From positions 310,001 to 374,000 of the forward strand of contig NZ_NPKR01000004.1 of the NCBI RefSeq assembly GCF_008329535.1: 64,000 nt of DNA, in the 5' to 3' direction. The translations under genes and the position numbers were made by a program. Below, in pieces: positions 39,858 through 49,011 of the stretch. Numbering within the stretch: the stretch's first letter is position 1; every line of letters starts with the position of its first letter. This DNA comes from Mycolicibacterium sp. P1-18. GTDB lineage: Bacteria; Actinomycetota; Actinomycetes; Mycobacteriales; Mycobacteriaceae. The notes beneath the pieces were generated by a model. The model made no database searches and was not told where the DNA came from. It was given only the letters and a program-made list of their open reading frames with translations.

Positions 39858-40274
39858 ATGAAGAGTTCCAACGGGCGTCGTAACGACGCGGACGCAGTGG
39901 TTCGCTCAACATCTCGGAACAGCCCGGAGCTGGAACGTCTGATCGAAGCGCAGGCCAACCTGGACCACGCTCGGCGCAACGCCAAGTGGAAGCGCGAGTG
40001 CAAGAACCTGCAGTCGGCGTCGCATGCGGTGCAGGTCGCGGCGCTGGCCGCGCACGACGCCGGAATCGGTTGGGCCGAGATCGGCGACGTCCTGGGGATC
40101 GAACGCGCGATGCCCCAGCCGAGCACCGCGACCGTCGCCCCGCTGCCTGCCCCGCCGGCGCCGCCCGTGCTGGAGACGGTCACCGAGCTCGATCCGGCCC
40201 GGCACCGCAACCACCACGTCGTCACCGCCGCCCAGCACCTCTTCCCCGAGAAGAGGCAGTGGGCCGCGAACTAG
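39858..40274 (+). CDS. Small HTH-like protein, unknown function
   Basis: 138 residues beginning MKSSNGRRNDADAVV. A basic helical N-terminal half (ELERLIEAQANLDHARRNA, KWKRECKNLQSASHA) leads into AAHDAGIGWAEIGDVLGIER, which reads like a helix-turn-helix of the WaeIGd(x)LG type seen in small actinobacterial DNA-binding proteins. A Pro/Ala linker (PLPAPPAPPVLE) and a His-containing tail follow. The ATG has no clear ribosome-binding site; the frame opens 17 codons earlier. Its TAG shares a CTAG with the convergent glucosidase stop. Family not identified. Confidence 0.6.
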   Translation: MKSSNGRRNDADAVVRSTSRNSPELERLIEAQANLDHARRNAKWKRECKNLQSASHAVQVAALAAHDAGIGWAEIGDVLGIERAMPQPSTATVAPLPAPPAPPVLETVTELDPARHRNHHVVTAAQHLFPEKRQWAAN

Positions 40275-41908
40275 TCGGTCACTAGCCACACCGCCGCGTC
40301 CGGCGGCAGCTCGGTGGTGGTGCCCGGCACCGACGCCAGCACGACGGTCGCATCGGTCGGCAGCTCGACCGCCCGGTCCCCCGTGTTCACCCAGCATTGC
40401 GCGTCACCACGCCGGAACGCCGCGACCTCCGGTGCGGTCGGGATCCACTCCATGTCGCCGGATTCCACCCATGTCGTGGCGCGGACCGACAATGCCCGCC
40501 GATACAGGTTGAGCGTCGAGTCGGGATCTCCGTCTTGGGCCGCGGCGGTGCGCGAGGCCCAATCCGACGGTTGCGGCAGCCACGGGGTGGCGTCGGCGTT
40601 GGGCGAGAACCCGTATGGCGCAGCGTCTCCCGCCCACGGCAACGGCACCCGGCAGCCGTCGCGGCCGACGTCGGTGTGACCCGACTGCTCCCAGATCGGA
40701 TCCTGACGGACGTCGTTCGGCAGGTCCTCGACCTCTTCGAGCCCGAGTTCCTCCCCCTGGTAGACGTAGGCCGTGCCCGGCAGGGCCAACTGCAGCAGCG
40801 CGGCCGCGCGGGCTCGGCGCAGCCCCAGCGCGTAGTCGGCGGGCTCCTCGGCCCAACGGGTGCGCTCCCAGTCCGTCTCGATCAGGTGATCGGGTTGCGA
40901 GCGCGCGTACCGGGTGACGGTGCGGGTGACGTCGTGGTTGGACAGCACCCACGTCGGCGGGGCGCCGACGGACGCCGCCTCCTTCACGGCGTCGTCGATC
41001 ACGGTCCGCAGAATGCTCGCCCGCCACGGCGCGCGAAGGAAGTCGAACTGGAAGGCGGTGTGCAACTCGTCGAAGCGCAGATAGCGCGCCAGCCGTTCGT
41101 TGTTGGGCACCCATGCCTCGGCGATGAAGATGCGTTCGGGCTCATAGCGATTCGCCACCGCGCGCCACCCGCGGTACACGTCGTGCACGCCATCCTGGTC
41201 CCAGGCGGGGTGGGATTCGTTGTGCTGGACCAAGCCCGGTGCGGCGTCGGGTCCGGCACCGCCGTCGGGCAGGCCGTCGGCCTTGACCAAGCCGTGGGCG
41301 ACGTCGATGCGGAAGCCGTCGACCCCCTTGTCGAACCAGAACGCCAAGACGTCCTCGAACTCGGCGCGCACCTCGGGGTTCTCCCAGTTGAAGTCGGGTT
41401 GGCCGGGCGCGAAGAGGTGCAGGTACCACTCGCCGTCGGCCACCCTGGTCCAGGCGGGTCCGCCGAAGACGCTCTGCCAGTCGTTGGGCGGCTCCGCGCC
41501 GTCCTTCCCCTTGCCGGTCCGAAAGTGGTAGCGCTGCCTGGCCTTTGGGTCACCGGCGAGTGCCGCGACGAACCACCGATGCTGATCCGAACTGTGGTTG
41601 GGCACGATGTCGAGCAGCACGCGGATGCCGGCCTCGTGCGCCTCGGCGATCACCAGGTCGGCCTCGGGCAGGGTTCCGTAGAGCGGTTCGACGTCGCGGT
41701 AGTCGGCCACGTCGTAGCCACCGTCGGCCAGCGGTGACGGATACCAGGGGTTGATCCAGATCGCATCGACGCCGAGTCGAGCGAGGTACGGCAGGCGGTC
41801 GCGTAGTCCCGCGATGTCGCCGACGCCGTCGCCACTCCCGTCGGCGAAGCTGCGGATGTAGACCTGGTAGACGACGGCGGTCTGCCACCAGGATTCTGCG
41901 GATGCCAC
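40271..41908 (-). CDS. GH13 alpha-glucosidase/amylase-family enzyme
   Basis: 545-residue glycoside hydrolase family 13 enzyme. Conserved regions are LLDIVPNHSS (I), DGFRIDVAHGLVK with the nucleophile Asp (II), IFIAEAW with the general acid Glu (III), and VLSNHDVTR (IV), plus the N-terminal WWQTAVVYQVYIRSFADG typical of oligo-1,6-glucosidase/alpha-glucosidase. It lacks a signal peptide, so it acts inside the cell. Start is GTG at 41908 with GAGGAGA just upstream. It is divergent from a sugar importer operon and may hydrolyse the imported alpha-glucoside (for example maltose- or trehalose-type sugars). Confidence 0.9.
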   Translation of the reverse strand: MASAESWWQTAVVYQVYIRSFADGSGDGVGDIAGLRDRLPYLARLGVDAIWINPWYPSPLADGGYDVADYRDVEPLYGTLPEADLVIAEAHEAGIRVLLDIVPNHSSDQHRWFVAALAGDPKARQRYHFRTGKGKDGAEPPNDWQSVFGGPAWTRVADGEWYLHLFAPGQPDFNWENPEVRAEFEDVLAFWFDKGVDGFRIDVAHGLVKADGLPDGGAGPDAAPGLVQHNESHPAWDQDGVHDVYRGWRAVANRYEPERIFIAEAWVPNNERLARYLRFDELHTAFQFDFLRAPWRASILRTVIDDAVKEAASVGAPPTWVLSNHDVTRTVTRYARSQPDHLIETDWERTRWAEEPADYALGLRRARAAALLQLALPGTAYVYQGEELGLEEVEDLPNDVRQDPIWEQSGHTDVGRDGCRVPLPWAGDAAPYGFSPNADATPWLPQPSDWASRTAAAQDGDPDSTLNLYRRALSVRATTWVESGDMEWIPTAPEVAAFRRGDAQCWVNTGDRAVELPTDATVVLASVPGTTTELPPDAAVWLVTD

Positions 41909-42133
41909 GGCTCTCCTCGGATCGGTTGGGTGCACGTCGTCGTCGACTACCCGTTGGGCGCGCCGACGATACCCCGATTGCCCTGGTCGATCGGGAGTCT
42001 CAGTTCTGCAACGCCTTTCGTGGGCCGGCGTCCACCATCGTCGCAAAGCGGGGGCAACCCGCCCAAAGTCGTTGTGAGGTGTGCCACACTCGTGTGCAGG
42101 TTGAGATGGCCGCTGCTCGACAGACGAGGATGC
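41909..42133. other. Divergent region, glucosidase / sugar importer operon
   Basis: 225 bases between divergent starts. It contains a CACAC-TC-GTGTG inverted repeat (42085-42096) and the ribosome-binding GAGGA before 42134. No clear -10/-35 pair was recognised in either direction. Confidence 0.4.
42085..42096. promoter_or_regulatory. Short inverted repeat, possible operator
   Basis: CACAC (42085-42089) and GTGTG (42092-42096) form a perfect inverted repeat with a two-base centre, 38 bases before the importer start codon. It could be a regulator site; no regulator gene lies in this unit and no second copy was found. Confidence 0.3.
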
Positions 42134-43444
42134 ATGAAACGAAATCAGTTCGCCCATTCACCGATACGACGGGCAATCGCGCTGGCCAGCGCATCGATCT
42201 TGACGGCAACGCTGTTGTCCGGCTGCGGGAGTGAGAGCGGTCCTCCGACGCTGACGTGGTACATCCTGCCCGACAACGGCGGGTCTGCGGCGCGTGCCGA
42301 ACAGTGTGCGGACGCCTCGGGCGGCGCCTACAAGGTGCGGATCGAGTCGTTGCCGAGCACCGCCACCGCGCAGCGGGAGCAGATGGTGCGGCGCCTCGCG
42401 GCCGGGGACAGTTCGATCGACGTGGTGAGCCTCGACGTGGTGTTCACCGCGGAGTTCTCCCATGCGGGTTTTCTGCGCCCGTACACGGCCGAGGAGAAGG
42501 GCCGTCTGACCGCGGGGATGCTGCCCGCACCGGTGGAGACCGGGATGTGGGAGGACAAGCTCTTCGGCGCACCGTACAAGTCGAACGCCCAGCTGCTCTG
42601 GTATCGCAAGTCGTTGGCGGCCAAGGCTGGCGTCGACCCCACCAGTCCGAACTTCACGTGGGACGACATGCTGAAAGCCGCTGTGGGGCAAGGCAAGAAG
42701 ATCTCCACCCAGGGCCAGCGCTACGAGGGCTACATGGTCTGGATCAACGCGCTGGTGCTCTCCGGCGGTGGCGAAGTGCTTCAAGACGTCGAGGCGGGAC
42801 GCAACGCCAAGCCGGCGCTGGCCAGCCCCGCCGGCGAGAAGGCCGCCGAGATCGTCGGCAATCTCGCGCGATCCAGCGCCGCTCCCGTCGACCTGTCCAA
42901 CGCCGCCGAGGAACAGGCCCGGGCGACGTTCCAGTCGGAGCAGGGCATGTTCATGCTGAACTGGCCGTACGTGCTCGCCGCCGCCCGCAGCGCGGCCGAG
43001 GCGGGAACGCTCGACCAGGCCGTCGTCGACGACATCGGCTGGGCCCGGTACCCGAGAGTGTTCGCCGATCGTCCCAGCGCGCCCCCGCTCGGTGGCGCCA
43101 ACCTGGGCGTCGGCGCGTACTCGAAGCACCCGGATCAGGCGGTCCAGTTGGTGGAGTGCATCAACGCCGAACCGAAGGCCACCCAGTACATGCTCGACGA
43201 GAGTGAGGCGTCACCGTACGCCGCGTCCTACGACGATCCGAAGGTGCGGGCCGAGTACGCCAACGCCGACTTGATCCGGGAGTCGATCGGCGAGGGTGGC
43301 CCCCGTCCGGTGACGCCGTACTACACCGACGTCGCGGGGGCGATCACCCAGACGTGGCACCCGCCGGCGTCGGTGACCGAAAAGACACCGCAGAAGTCAG
43401 ATCAATTCGTGGCCGACGTACTGGCGGGAAGGCGGCTGCTGTGA
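42134..43444 (+). CDS. Sugar ABC transporter substrate-binding lipoprotein (LpqY-like)
   Basis: 436 residues. Signal peptide ending LLSGC-GSE (lipobox LSGC), then a type 1 extracellular solute-binding fold: REQMVRRLAAGDSSIDVVSL, DVVFTAEFSHAGFLRPY, APYKSNAQLLWYRKSLAAKA, FMLNWPYVLAAARSAAEA. The DVVFTAEF and LLWYR segments resemble the mycobacterial trehalose-binding protein LpqY as I recall it, but this is a separate paralogue and its ligand is unknown. GAGGA precedes the ATG by four bases. First gene of an importer operon with GTGA junctions. Confidence 0.88.
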   Translation: MKRNQFAHSPIRRAIALASASILTATLLSGCGSESGPPTLTWYILPDNGGSAARAEQCADASGGAYKVRIESLPSTATAQREQMVRRLAAGDSSIDVVSLDVVFTAEFSHAGFLRPYTAEEKGRLTAGMLPAPVETGMWEDKLFGAPYKSNAQLLWYRKSLAAKAGVDPTSPNFTWDDMLKAAVGQGKKISTQGQRYEGYMVWINALVLSGGGEVLQDVEAGRNAKPALASPAGEKAAEIVGNLARSSAAPVDLSNAAEEQARATFQSEQGMFMLNWPYVLAAARSAAEAGTLDQAVVDDIGWARYPRVFADRPSAPPLGGANLGVGAYSKHPDQAVQLVECINAEPKATQYMLDESEASPYAASYDDPKVRAEYANADLIRESIGEGGPRPVTPYYTDVAGAITQTWHPPASVTEKTPQKSDQFVADVLAGRRLL

Positions 43445-44379
43445 CCGCGGTTCAGGACGCGCCCGTCCAGAAGAAGAAGGACGCCGGCAAGAAGGTCACC
43501 AGTGAGCGGGTCCGCGGCGAGCGGCGGCTGGGCATCTATCTGACCCTGCCGTCGTACGTGGTGATGCTGTTGGTCACCGCGTACCCGCTGGGCTACGCAC
43601 TGGTGTTGTCGCTGTACAACTTCCGGCTCACCGACCCAGAGGGACGCACGTTCGTCGGGCTGGGCAACTTCGGGGTCATCCTGACCGACCCAGTGTGGTG
43701 GAACGACTTCGTGACGACGCTGGCCATCACCGTCGTCACGGTCGCGATCGAACTGGTGCTGGGCTTCTGCTTCGCGTTCGTGATGCTGCGGATCATCCGG
43801 GGCCGCGGTCCGCTGCGCACCGCGATCCTGATCCCCTACGGCATCGTGACCGTGGTGTCGGCCTTCATCTGGCGGTACGCCTTCGCGACCGACTCGGGGT
43901 TCGTCAACCAATGGCTCAACCTCACCGACTTCGACTGGTTCGGCAACCGCTGGTCGGCCATCTTCGTCATCTGCCTGTCCGAGATCTGGAAGACGACGCC
44001 GTTCATCTCGCTGCTGCTGCTGGCCGGTCTGGTGCAGGTGCCCGAGGACATGCAGGAGGCCGCCAAGGTCGACGGGGCGACGGCGTGGCAGCGGCTGTGG
44101 AAGATCACCCTGCCGAACATGAAGGCCGCCATCATGGTGGCTTTGCTGTTCCGCACGCTCGACGCGTGGCGCATCTTCGACAACCCGTACGTCATGACCG
44201 CCGGCGCCAACAACACCGAGACCATCTCGTTCCTGGCCTACCGGCAGAACGTCACGCTGGTCAATCTCGGCATGGGCTCGGCGATCTCGGTGCTGTTGTT
44301 CATCACCGTCGTGGTGATTGCGTGGATCTTCATCAAGGTGTTCAAGACCGATCTCTCGCAAGTCAGGGGTGACCAGTGA
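43441..44379 (+). CDS. Sugar ABC transporter permease (SugA/MalF-like)
   Basis: 312-residue inner-membrane permease. A Lys/Arg-rich N-terminus precedes about six membrane segments; the EAA loop reads EDMQEAAKVDGATAWQRLWK, and the rest matches MalF/SugA proteins. GTG start at 43441 overlaps the binding-protein stop (GTGA) with GGGAAGG upstream; the longer frame to 43354 is not needed. Forms a heterodimer with the next permease. Confidence 0.92.
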   Translation: MTAVQDAPVQKKKDAGKKVTSERVRGERRLGIYLTLPSYVVMLLVTAYPLGYALVLSLYNFRLTDPEGRTFVGLGNFGVILTDPVWWNDFVTTLAITVVTVAIELVLGFCFAFVMLRIIRGRGPLRTAILIPYGIVTVVSAFIWRYAFATDSGFVNQWLNLTDFDWFGNRWSAIFVICLSEIWKTTPFISLLLLAGLVQVPEDMQEAAKVDGATAWQRLWKITLPNMKAAIMVALLFRTLDAWRIFDNPYVMTAGANNTETISFLAYRQNVTLVNLGMGSAISVLLFITVVVIAWIFIKVFKTDLSQVRGDQ

Positions 44380-45209
44380 GCAGCGCCAAGAGCGCCCGGT
44401 GGTGGACGATCGCCGGAATCGTCATCGTGCTCTACAGCTTCGTTCCGCTGCTGTGGATGATCAGCCTGGCGTTCAAACCGCCGTCGGACATCGTGTCGGG
44501 CACGCCGCAGTTCCTGCCGAGCACCTTCACCCTGGACAACTTCGCGCAGATCTTCAGCAACCCGCTGTTCACCAGGGCGCTGATCAACTCGATCGGCATC
44601 GCGGTCATCGCCACCCTGATCTCGGTGGTGGTCGCCATGTTCGCCGCGTATGCGATTGCGCGGCTGGACTTCCCGGGCAAGAAGGTGCTGCTCTCGCTGG
44701 CGCTGGGCATTGCGATGTTCCCGCAGGCGGCGCTGGTCGGACCGTTGTTCGACATGTGGCGCGGGCTGGGCATCTACGACACCTGGCTGGGGTTGATCAT
44801 CCCCTACCTGACGTTCGCGCTGCCGCTGTCGATCTGGACCATGTCGGCGTTCTTCCGCCAGATCCCATGGGAGATGGAGCACGCCGCCCAGGTCGACGGC
44901 GCCACGGCGTGGCAGGCCTTCCGCAAGGTCATCGTGCCGCTTGCGGCGCCGGGAGTGTTCACCACCGCGATCCTGACGTTCTTCTTCTGCTGGAACGACT
45001 TCCTGTTCGCCATCTCGTTGACCTCCACCGACAGTGCCCGCACCGTTCCCGCGGCGCTGGCGTTCTTCCAGGGCGCCTCGTACTTCGAGTCACCGGTGCC
45101 CTACATCATGGCGGCGTCGGTCATCGTCACGATCCCCGTCGTCATCCTCGTCCTCGTCTTTCAGCGCCGCATCGTCGCCGGTCTCACCTCCGGCGCAGTG
45201 AAGGGATAA
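44376..45209 (+). CDS. Sugar ABC transporter permease (SugB/MalG-like)
   Basis: 277 residues, about six membrane segments, with the EAA loop MEHAAQVDGATAWQAFRKVI and the conserved AYAIARLDFPGKK segment of MalG-type permeases. GTG start overlaps the previous stop (GTGA). Ends two bases before the ATPase start. Confidence 0.92.
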   Translation: MSSAKSARWWTIAGIVIVLYSFVPLLWMISLAFKPPSDIVSGTPQFLPSTFTLDNFAQIFSNPLFTRALINSIGIAVIATLISVVVAMFAAYAIARLDFPGKKVLLSLALGIAMFPQAALVGPLFDMWRGLGIYDTWLGLIIPYLTFALPLSIWTMSAFFRQIPWEMEHAAQVDGATAWQAFRKVIVPLAAPGVFTTAILTFFFCWNDFLFAISLTSTDSARTVPAALAFFQGASYFESPVPYIMAASVIVTIPVVILVLVFQRRIVAGLTSGAVKG

Positions 45210-45211
45210 CC

Positions 45212-46429
45212 ATGGCAGCAATCACCATGCGCAACATCGTCAAGAAGTACGGTGACGGCTTCCCCGCCGTCAACGACGTCAGCATCGACGTCGCCGACGG
45301 CGAGTTCATGATCCTGGTCGGCCCGTCGGGCTGCGGGAAGTCCACGCTGCTGCGGATGATCGTCGGTCTGGAGGACATCACCTCCGGCGACATGATCATC
45401 GGCGACACCCGCGTCAACGACAAGGCACCCCGCGAGCGCAATCTGGCGATGGTGTTCCAGAACTACGCGCTGTACCCGCACCTGACGGTGTTCGAGAACA
45501 TTGCCTTTCCGCTTCGGTTGTCCGGCAAGCACTCCGAGGAGGAGATCCGCAAGCTGGTCTCAGAGGCCGCCGCCACCCTGGAGCTCGGTGAGCACCTCGA
45601 CCGCAAGCCGGCCAACCTGTCCGGCGGCCAGCGCCAGCGGGTGGCCATGGGCCGCGCGATCGTGCGGCAGGCCGACGCGTTCCTGTTCGACGAGCCGTTG
45701 AGCAACCTCGACGCCAAGCTGCGCGGGCAGATGCGCACGGAGATCCTGCGGCTGCAGCGCCGCCTCGGTGTCACCACCGTGTACGTGACCCACGACCAGA
45801 CCGAGGCCATGACGCTCGGCGATCGGGTGGCGGTGCTGAAGAAGGGCGTGCTGCAGCAGATCGCCAGTCCCCGCGAGCTCTACGACCAGCCGGTCAACCT
45901 GTTCGTCGCCGGCTTCATCGGGTCTCCCCCGATGAACTTCGTGCCCGCGCGCATCACCGGTGACACCGTCGAGTTGCCCTTCGTCAGCATTCCGCTGCGC
46001 GACGAATGGCGCGGCGCCGTCACCGACGGGAAGATCTACATCGCGGGCATCCGCCCCGGCGCCTTCGAGGACGCCGAGTTCGTCGACGCGGGCAAGAAGT
46101 CGCGCGGGGTCACCTTCGACGTCACCATCGACGTGACGGAGTGGTTGGGCAACGAGCAGTACGCGTTCGTGCCGTTCGAGGCGCCTGCCGAAATCGTCTC
46201 GCAATTGGCCGAACTCGCGAGCGACCTGGACAGCGAACAGATGCGGACCCAGATCTGCGTCGAGCTCGATCCGCTGAGCCGGGTCCGCAACGGCGACGAG
46301 GCGACGCTGTGGCTCGACGCCGAGCGCATCCACCTCTTCGATCCGTCGTCCGGCGACAACCTGACGCGGGTGGAGGCGGCGAGCGAGCCCGCCGACGGGT
46401 CAGGTCGCCACGCCGCCGCCACGAGCTGA
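45212..46429 (+). CDS. Sugar ABC transporter ATPase (SugC/UgpC/MalK-like)
   Basis: 405 residues. Walker A GPSGCGKST, Q-loop MVFQNYALYPHLTV, signature LSGGQRQRVAMGRAI, Walker B AFLFDEPLSNLDAKLR, H-loop VYVTHDQTEAMTLGD, then the OB-type regulatory domain of CUT1 importers (GFIGSPPMNFVPA onward). The region after about residue 240 is longer than in SugC. ATG at 45212 lies right after the permease; much longer frames starting at 44318 are out-of-phase noise. Confidence 0.93.
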   Translation: MAAITMRNIVKKYGDGFPAVNDVSIDVADGEFMILVGPSGCGKSTLLRMIVGLEDITSGDMIIGDTRVNDKAPRERNLAMVFQNYALYPHLTVFENIAFPLRLSGKHSEEEIRKLVSEAAATLELGEHLDRKPANLSGGQRQRVAMGRAIVRQADAFLFDEPLSNLDAKLRGQMRTEILRLQRRLGVTTVYVTHDQTEAMTLGDRVAVLKKGVLQQIASPRELYDQPVNLFVAGFIGSPPMNFVPARITGDTVELPFVSIPLRDEWRGAVTDGKIYIAGIRPGAFEDAEFVDAGKKSRGVTFDVTIDVTEWLGNEQYAFVPFEAPAEIVSQLAELASDLDSEQMRTQICVELDPLSRVRNGDEATLWLDAERIHLFDPSSGDNLTRVEAASEPADGSGRHAAATS

Positions 46430-46441
46430 CCGGGGCCCATC

Positions 46442-47707
46442 GTGGCCGCGCCCGAATTGCGGCTGCGGACCCCGTCCCCCGGGCTCCTGGGTCTGCCGTG
46501 GGAGCGGCCGCTCGCCGAGTGGCTGGTGCCCGAGGTGCCGTTGCGCGACATGGCCGTTGGACCAAGTCGGCACCTGGTCAGGTTCGTCGAGTGCGACGGC
46601 GCCCTGTGGGCGCTCAAGGAGCTGCCGCCGCGCATCGCGGTCCGTGAATACGACGCACTCGGCCGCATCGAGGAGTTGCACCTCAACGCGGTGCGGCGGG
46701 CCGGCCTGGTTCAGCAGCCCGACTTCGACACTGCAATCCTGCTGACCCGGTACCTGCAGGGGTCGTGGCAGTACCGCCGGCTGTTCCTGCGGCTGCCACC
46801 CGACGCGCCCAAGCAGCGGTCCCGGCTGCTCGACGGCATGGCGTCACTGTTGGTGGAACTGCATCGCCGGGGCGTGTTCTGGGGGGACTGCTCGTTGGCC
46901 AACACGCTGTTCTCGCGCGACGGCCAGGTGTTGCAGGCGTCGCTGGTCGACGCGGAGACCAGCGAGGTTCACCCCCACCTGTCGGACGGTCAGCGCGAGT
47001 TGGACGTCGACGTGATGGTGGAGAACGTCGCGGCGGGGCTGATGGACATCGCGGCCCGCATCGACGGCGGCACCGCGCTGCGCGACCAGCTCATCGGGGA
47101 GGCGCTGAGCCTGCGGACGCGTTATGTGGGGCTGTGGGAGCTGCTGCACGACGAGCCGGTGTTCGGCTATGCCGATCGCCACCGGGTGGAGAGCCGGATC
47201 CGCAAGCTCAACGAGTTGGGCTTCGCCGTCGACGAGGTGTCGCTACGGCATGCCGAGGCGACCACCGATCGGCTGCGGCTGAAAGTCGCGGTGGGAGACC
47301 GCAATTACCACGCCACCCAGCTGCGGGAGCTGGCCGGCATCGAGGTCGGCGAGGGTCAGGCCACCCACTTGCTCGGCGACCTGCACGCCTATCAGGCGCA
47401 GTTGTGCGGCGAGGCAGGCCACGACGTCGATCTGCCGACCGCCGCGCAGCTGTGGGTGATGGAGCTCGTCAGGCCGACCATGGCCCGCGCCCACGAGGCT
47501 GTCGGGCGCCGCGGTACGCCGATTCAGGCCTACTGCGATCTGCTCGAGGTGCGCTGGCTCCTGTCGGAACGGGCCGGCCGCGACGTCGGCACCGAACGGG
47601 CCCTGGCCGCCCTGGCGGACGCGGTGGTGCCGAGCGACTCGGCGGCGCAGTTGATGGTGGTGGAGATTCCGACCGAGCCGTTCTCGGTGCTCGACGACCC
47701 GGACTGA
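46442..47707 (+). CDS. DUF4032-family protein, possible kinase-like fold
   Basis: 421 residues beginning VAAPELRLRTPSPG with a GTG start 12 bases after the ATPase stop. The N-terminal half resembles a lipopolysaccharide-kinase/protein-kinase-like fold: ALWALKELPPRIAVREY (lysine and glutamate of a kinase small lobe), HRRGVFWGDCSLANTLF (HxGxxxxDxxxxN-like catalytic loop, here HRRGVFWGDCSLAN) and QASLVDAETSEVHPH (a D-A-E in place of DFG). The C-terminal half matches DUF4032. It is the last gene of the sugar importer operon; a role in phosphorylating the imported sugar or controlling the transporter is conceivable but unproven. Confidence 0.8.
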   Translation: MAAPELRLRTPSPGLLGLPWERPLAEWLVPEVPLRDMAVGPSRHLVRFVECDGALWALKELPPRIAVREYDALGRIEELHLNAVRRAGLVQQPDFDTAILLTRYLQGSWQYRRLFLRLPPDAPKQRSRLLDGMASLLVELHRRGVFWGDCSLANTLFSRDGQVLQASLVDAETSEVHPHLSDGQRELDVDVMVENVAAGLMDIAARIDGGTALRDQLIGEALSLRTRYVGLWELLHDEPVFGYADRHRVESRIRKLNELGFAVDEVSLRHAEATTDRLRLKVAVGDRNYHATQLRELAGIEVGEGQATHLLGDLHAYQAQLCGEAGHDVDLPTAAQLWVMELVRPTMARAHEAVGRRGTPIQAYCDLLEVRWLLSERAGRDVGTERALAALADAVVPSDSAAQLMVVEIPTEPFSVLDDPD

Positions 47708-47744
47708 CCGTCGGCGCCCAGCTGCTGCCAGATTTAGTCATACT

Positions 47745-47758
47745 TGACGATATCGTCA
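47745..47758. promoter_or_regulatory. TetR-type operator O1 before the P450 gene
   Basis: TGACGATATCGTCA is a perfect 14-bp palindrome 54 bases before the P450 start codon, directly after a CATACT -10-like hexamer. Two close variants flank the TetR gene's start (49909 and 49953). The shared motif is the basis for linking this promoter to that regulator. Confidence 0.7.
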
Positions 47759-47811
47759 TTCTTTGGTTTGGTTGACCTGTCAGCGCCGCACGCTCGAGGG
47801 AGGAACCTGCC

Positions 47812-48999
47812 ATGGGGAACGCCGCCCACGCTCCGGTATACCGCCGGAACATCTACTCCCGCAGCGCAATAATCGACCCCTATCCCCACTACGCCGCGCT
47901 GCGTGAGCTCGGCCCAGTGGTCTGGCTGAGCCGCCAACGGGTGTACGCGCTGCCCCGCTACGCCGAGTGCAAGGCGGTGTTGCGCGACGACGCCAACTTC
48001 GTCTCCGGTCAGGGCGTCGCCCTCAACCGACTGACCAATCGGATGTCGCGCGGAACCACCCTCAACAGCGACGGCGACGACCATCAGCGCCGTCGCAAGC
48101 TGCTCGCCCACCGCCTCACCCCCAAGGCGCTGCGCTCGATGAGCGAGGCCGTCGACGCGAAGGCCACGGCCGTCGTCGAGGCTGCAATCGCGCGCCGCCA
48201 CGTCGACGGGGTGCGCGACCTGGCCACGGCACTGCCGATGGCGATCGTGCCGGATCTGGTGGGGTGGCCCGAGAACGGCCGCGAGAACCTGTTGCCGTGG
48301 GCGGGGGCGACCTTCGACTCCCTGGGCCCGCTGAACCGGCAGTGGCTGCGCACGACGCCCGCCGCCGTGTCGATGCTGCGCTTCTCGCGACGCGTCGTCC
48401 GCGACCGCAGCGTGCTCGCCGGCAGCATGGGCGACGACGTGCTGCGTGCGGCCGACACGGGGGCGCTCCCCCGCTCGGAGTGCTCCGCACTGATGATCGA
48501 CTATCTCGCGCCCTCGCTCGACACCACGATCAGCGCCGTCAGTTCAGCGCTTCACCTCTTCGCGACCCATCCCGACCAGTGGCAGGCCCTGCGCGACGAC
48601 CCGTCGCTGGTGGCCAACGCCCTCAACGAGGTGGTGCGCCTCGAGTCTCCGCTGCGTGCGTTCGCCCGAAAGTGTCTGGCCGACACCGACGTTGGCGGCG
48701 TCCGGATACCCCGGGGATCACGCGTCCTGGTCGTCTACGCCTCGGCCAACCGCGACGAGCGCGAGTGGGACGACCCCGACTCGTTCGACATCACCAGGGA
48801 CGCGAACCGCCACTTGGGATTTGGTTACGGCACCCACGGCTGCGCCGGCCAGGGGCTGGCGCGGCTGGAGTCTCAGGCAATCCTGCGCGAGCTCGCCGCC
48901 CGGGTGGACCGCATCAGGCTCGCGGGCACGCCGACCTGGGCGGTCAACAACATCATCCACCGCTACGACCGGCTGCCTCTCGAGCTGGTTCCGGCCTAG
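47812..48999 (+). CDS. Cytochrome P450
   Basis: 395-residue soluble bacterial P450. The heme ligand C344 lies in FGYGTHGCAGQGLAR, the K-helix ExxR is E273-R276 (EVVRLESP), and the I-helix reads LAPSLDTTIS with D237-T238 as the acid-alcohol pair but Pro234-Ser235 where most P450s have Ala-Gly/Gly. Start ATG at 47812 follows GAGGGAGGAAC. A [3Fe-4S] ferredoxin gene follows at 12 bases, an expected electron donor; no reductase is encoded nearby. Substrate unknown; the neighbouring ring-cleavage genes suggest an aromatic or terpenoid compound. Confidence 0.95.
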   Translation: MGNAAHAPVYRRNIYSRSAIIDPYPHYAALRELGPVVWLSRQRVYALPRYAECKAVLRDDANFVSGQGVALNRLTNRMSRGTTLNSDGDDHQRRRKLLAHRLTPKALRSMSEAVDAKATAVVEAAIARRHVDGVRDLATALPMAIVPDLVGWPENGRENLLPWAGATFDSLGPLNRQWLRTTPAAVSMLRFSRRVVRDRSVLAGSMGDDVLRAADTGALPRSECSALMIDYLAPSLDTTISAVSSALHLFATHPDQWQALRDDPSLVANALNEVVRLESPLRAFARKCLADTDVGGVRIPRGSRVLVVYASANRDEREWDDPDSFDITRDANRHLGFGYGTHGCAGQGLARLESQAILRELAARVDRIRLAGTPTWAVNNIIHRYDRLPLELVPA

Positions 49000-49011
49000 A
49001 AGGGATCAATC

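Noticed and set aside
47744..47772. TTGACG as a -35 box for the P450 gene
   Set aside because: A suitable -10 (expected near 47767) is not present; the hexamer is better explained as part of the operator palindrome, next to a CATACT -10-like box upstream.
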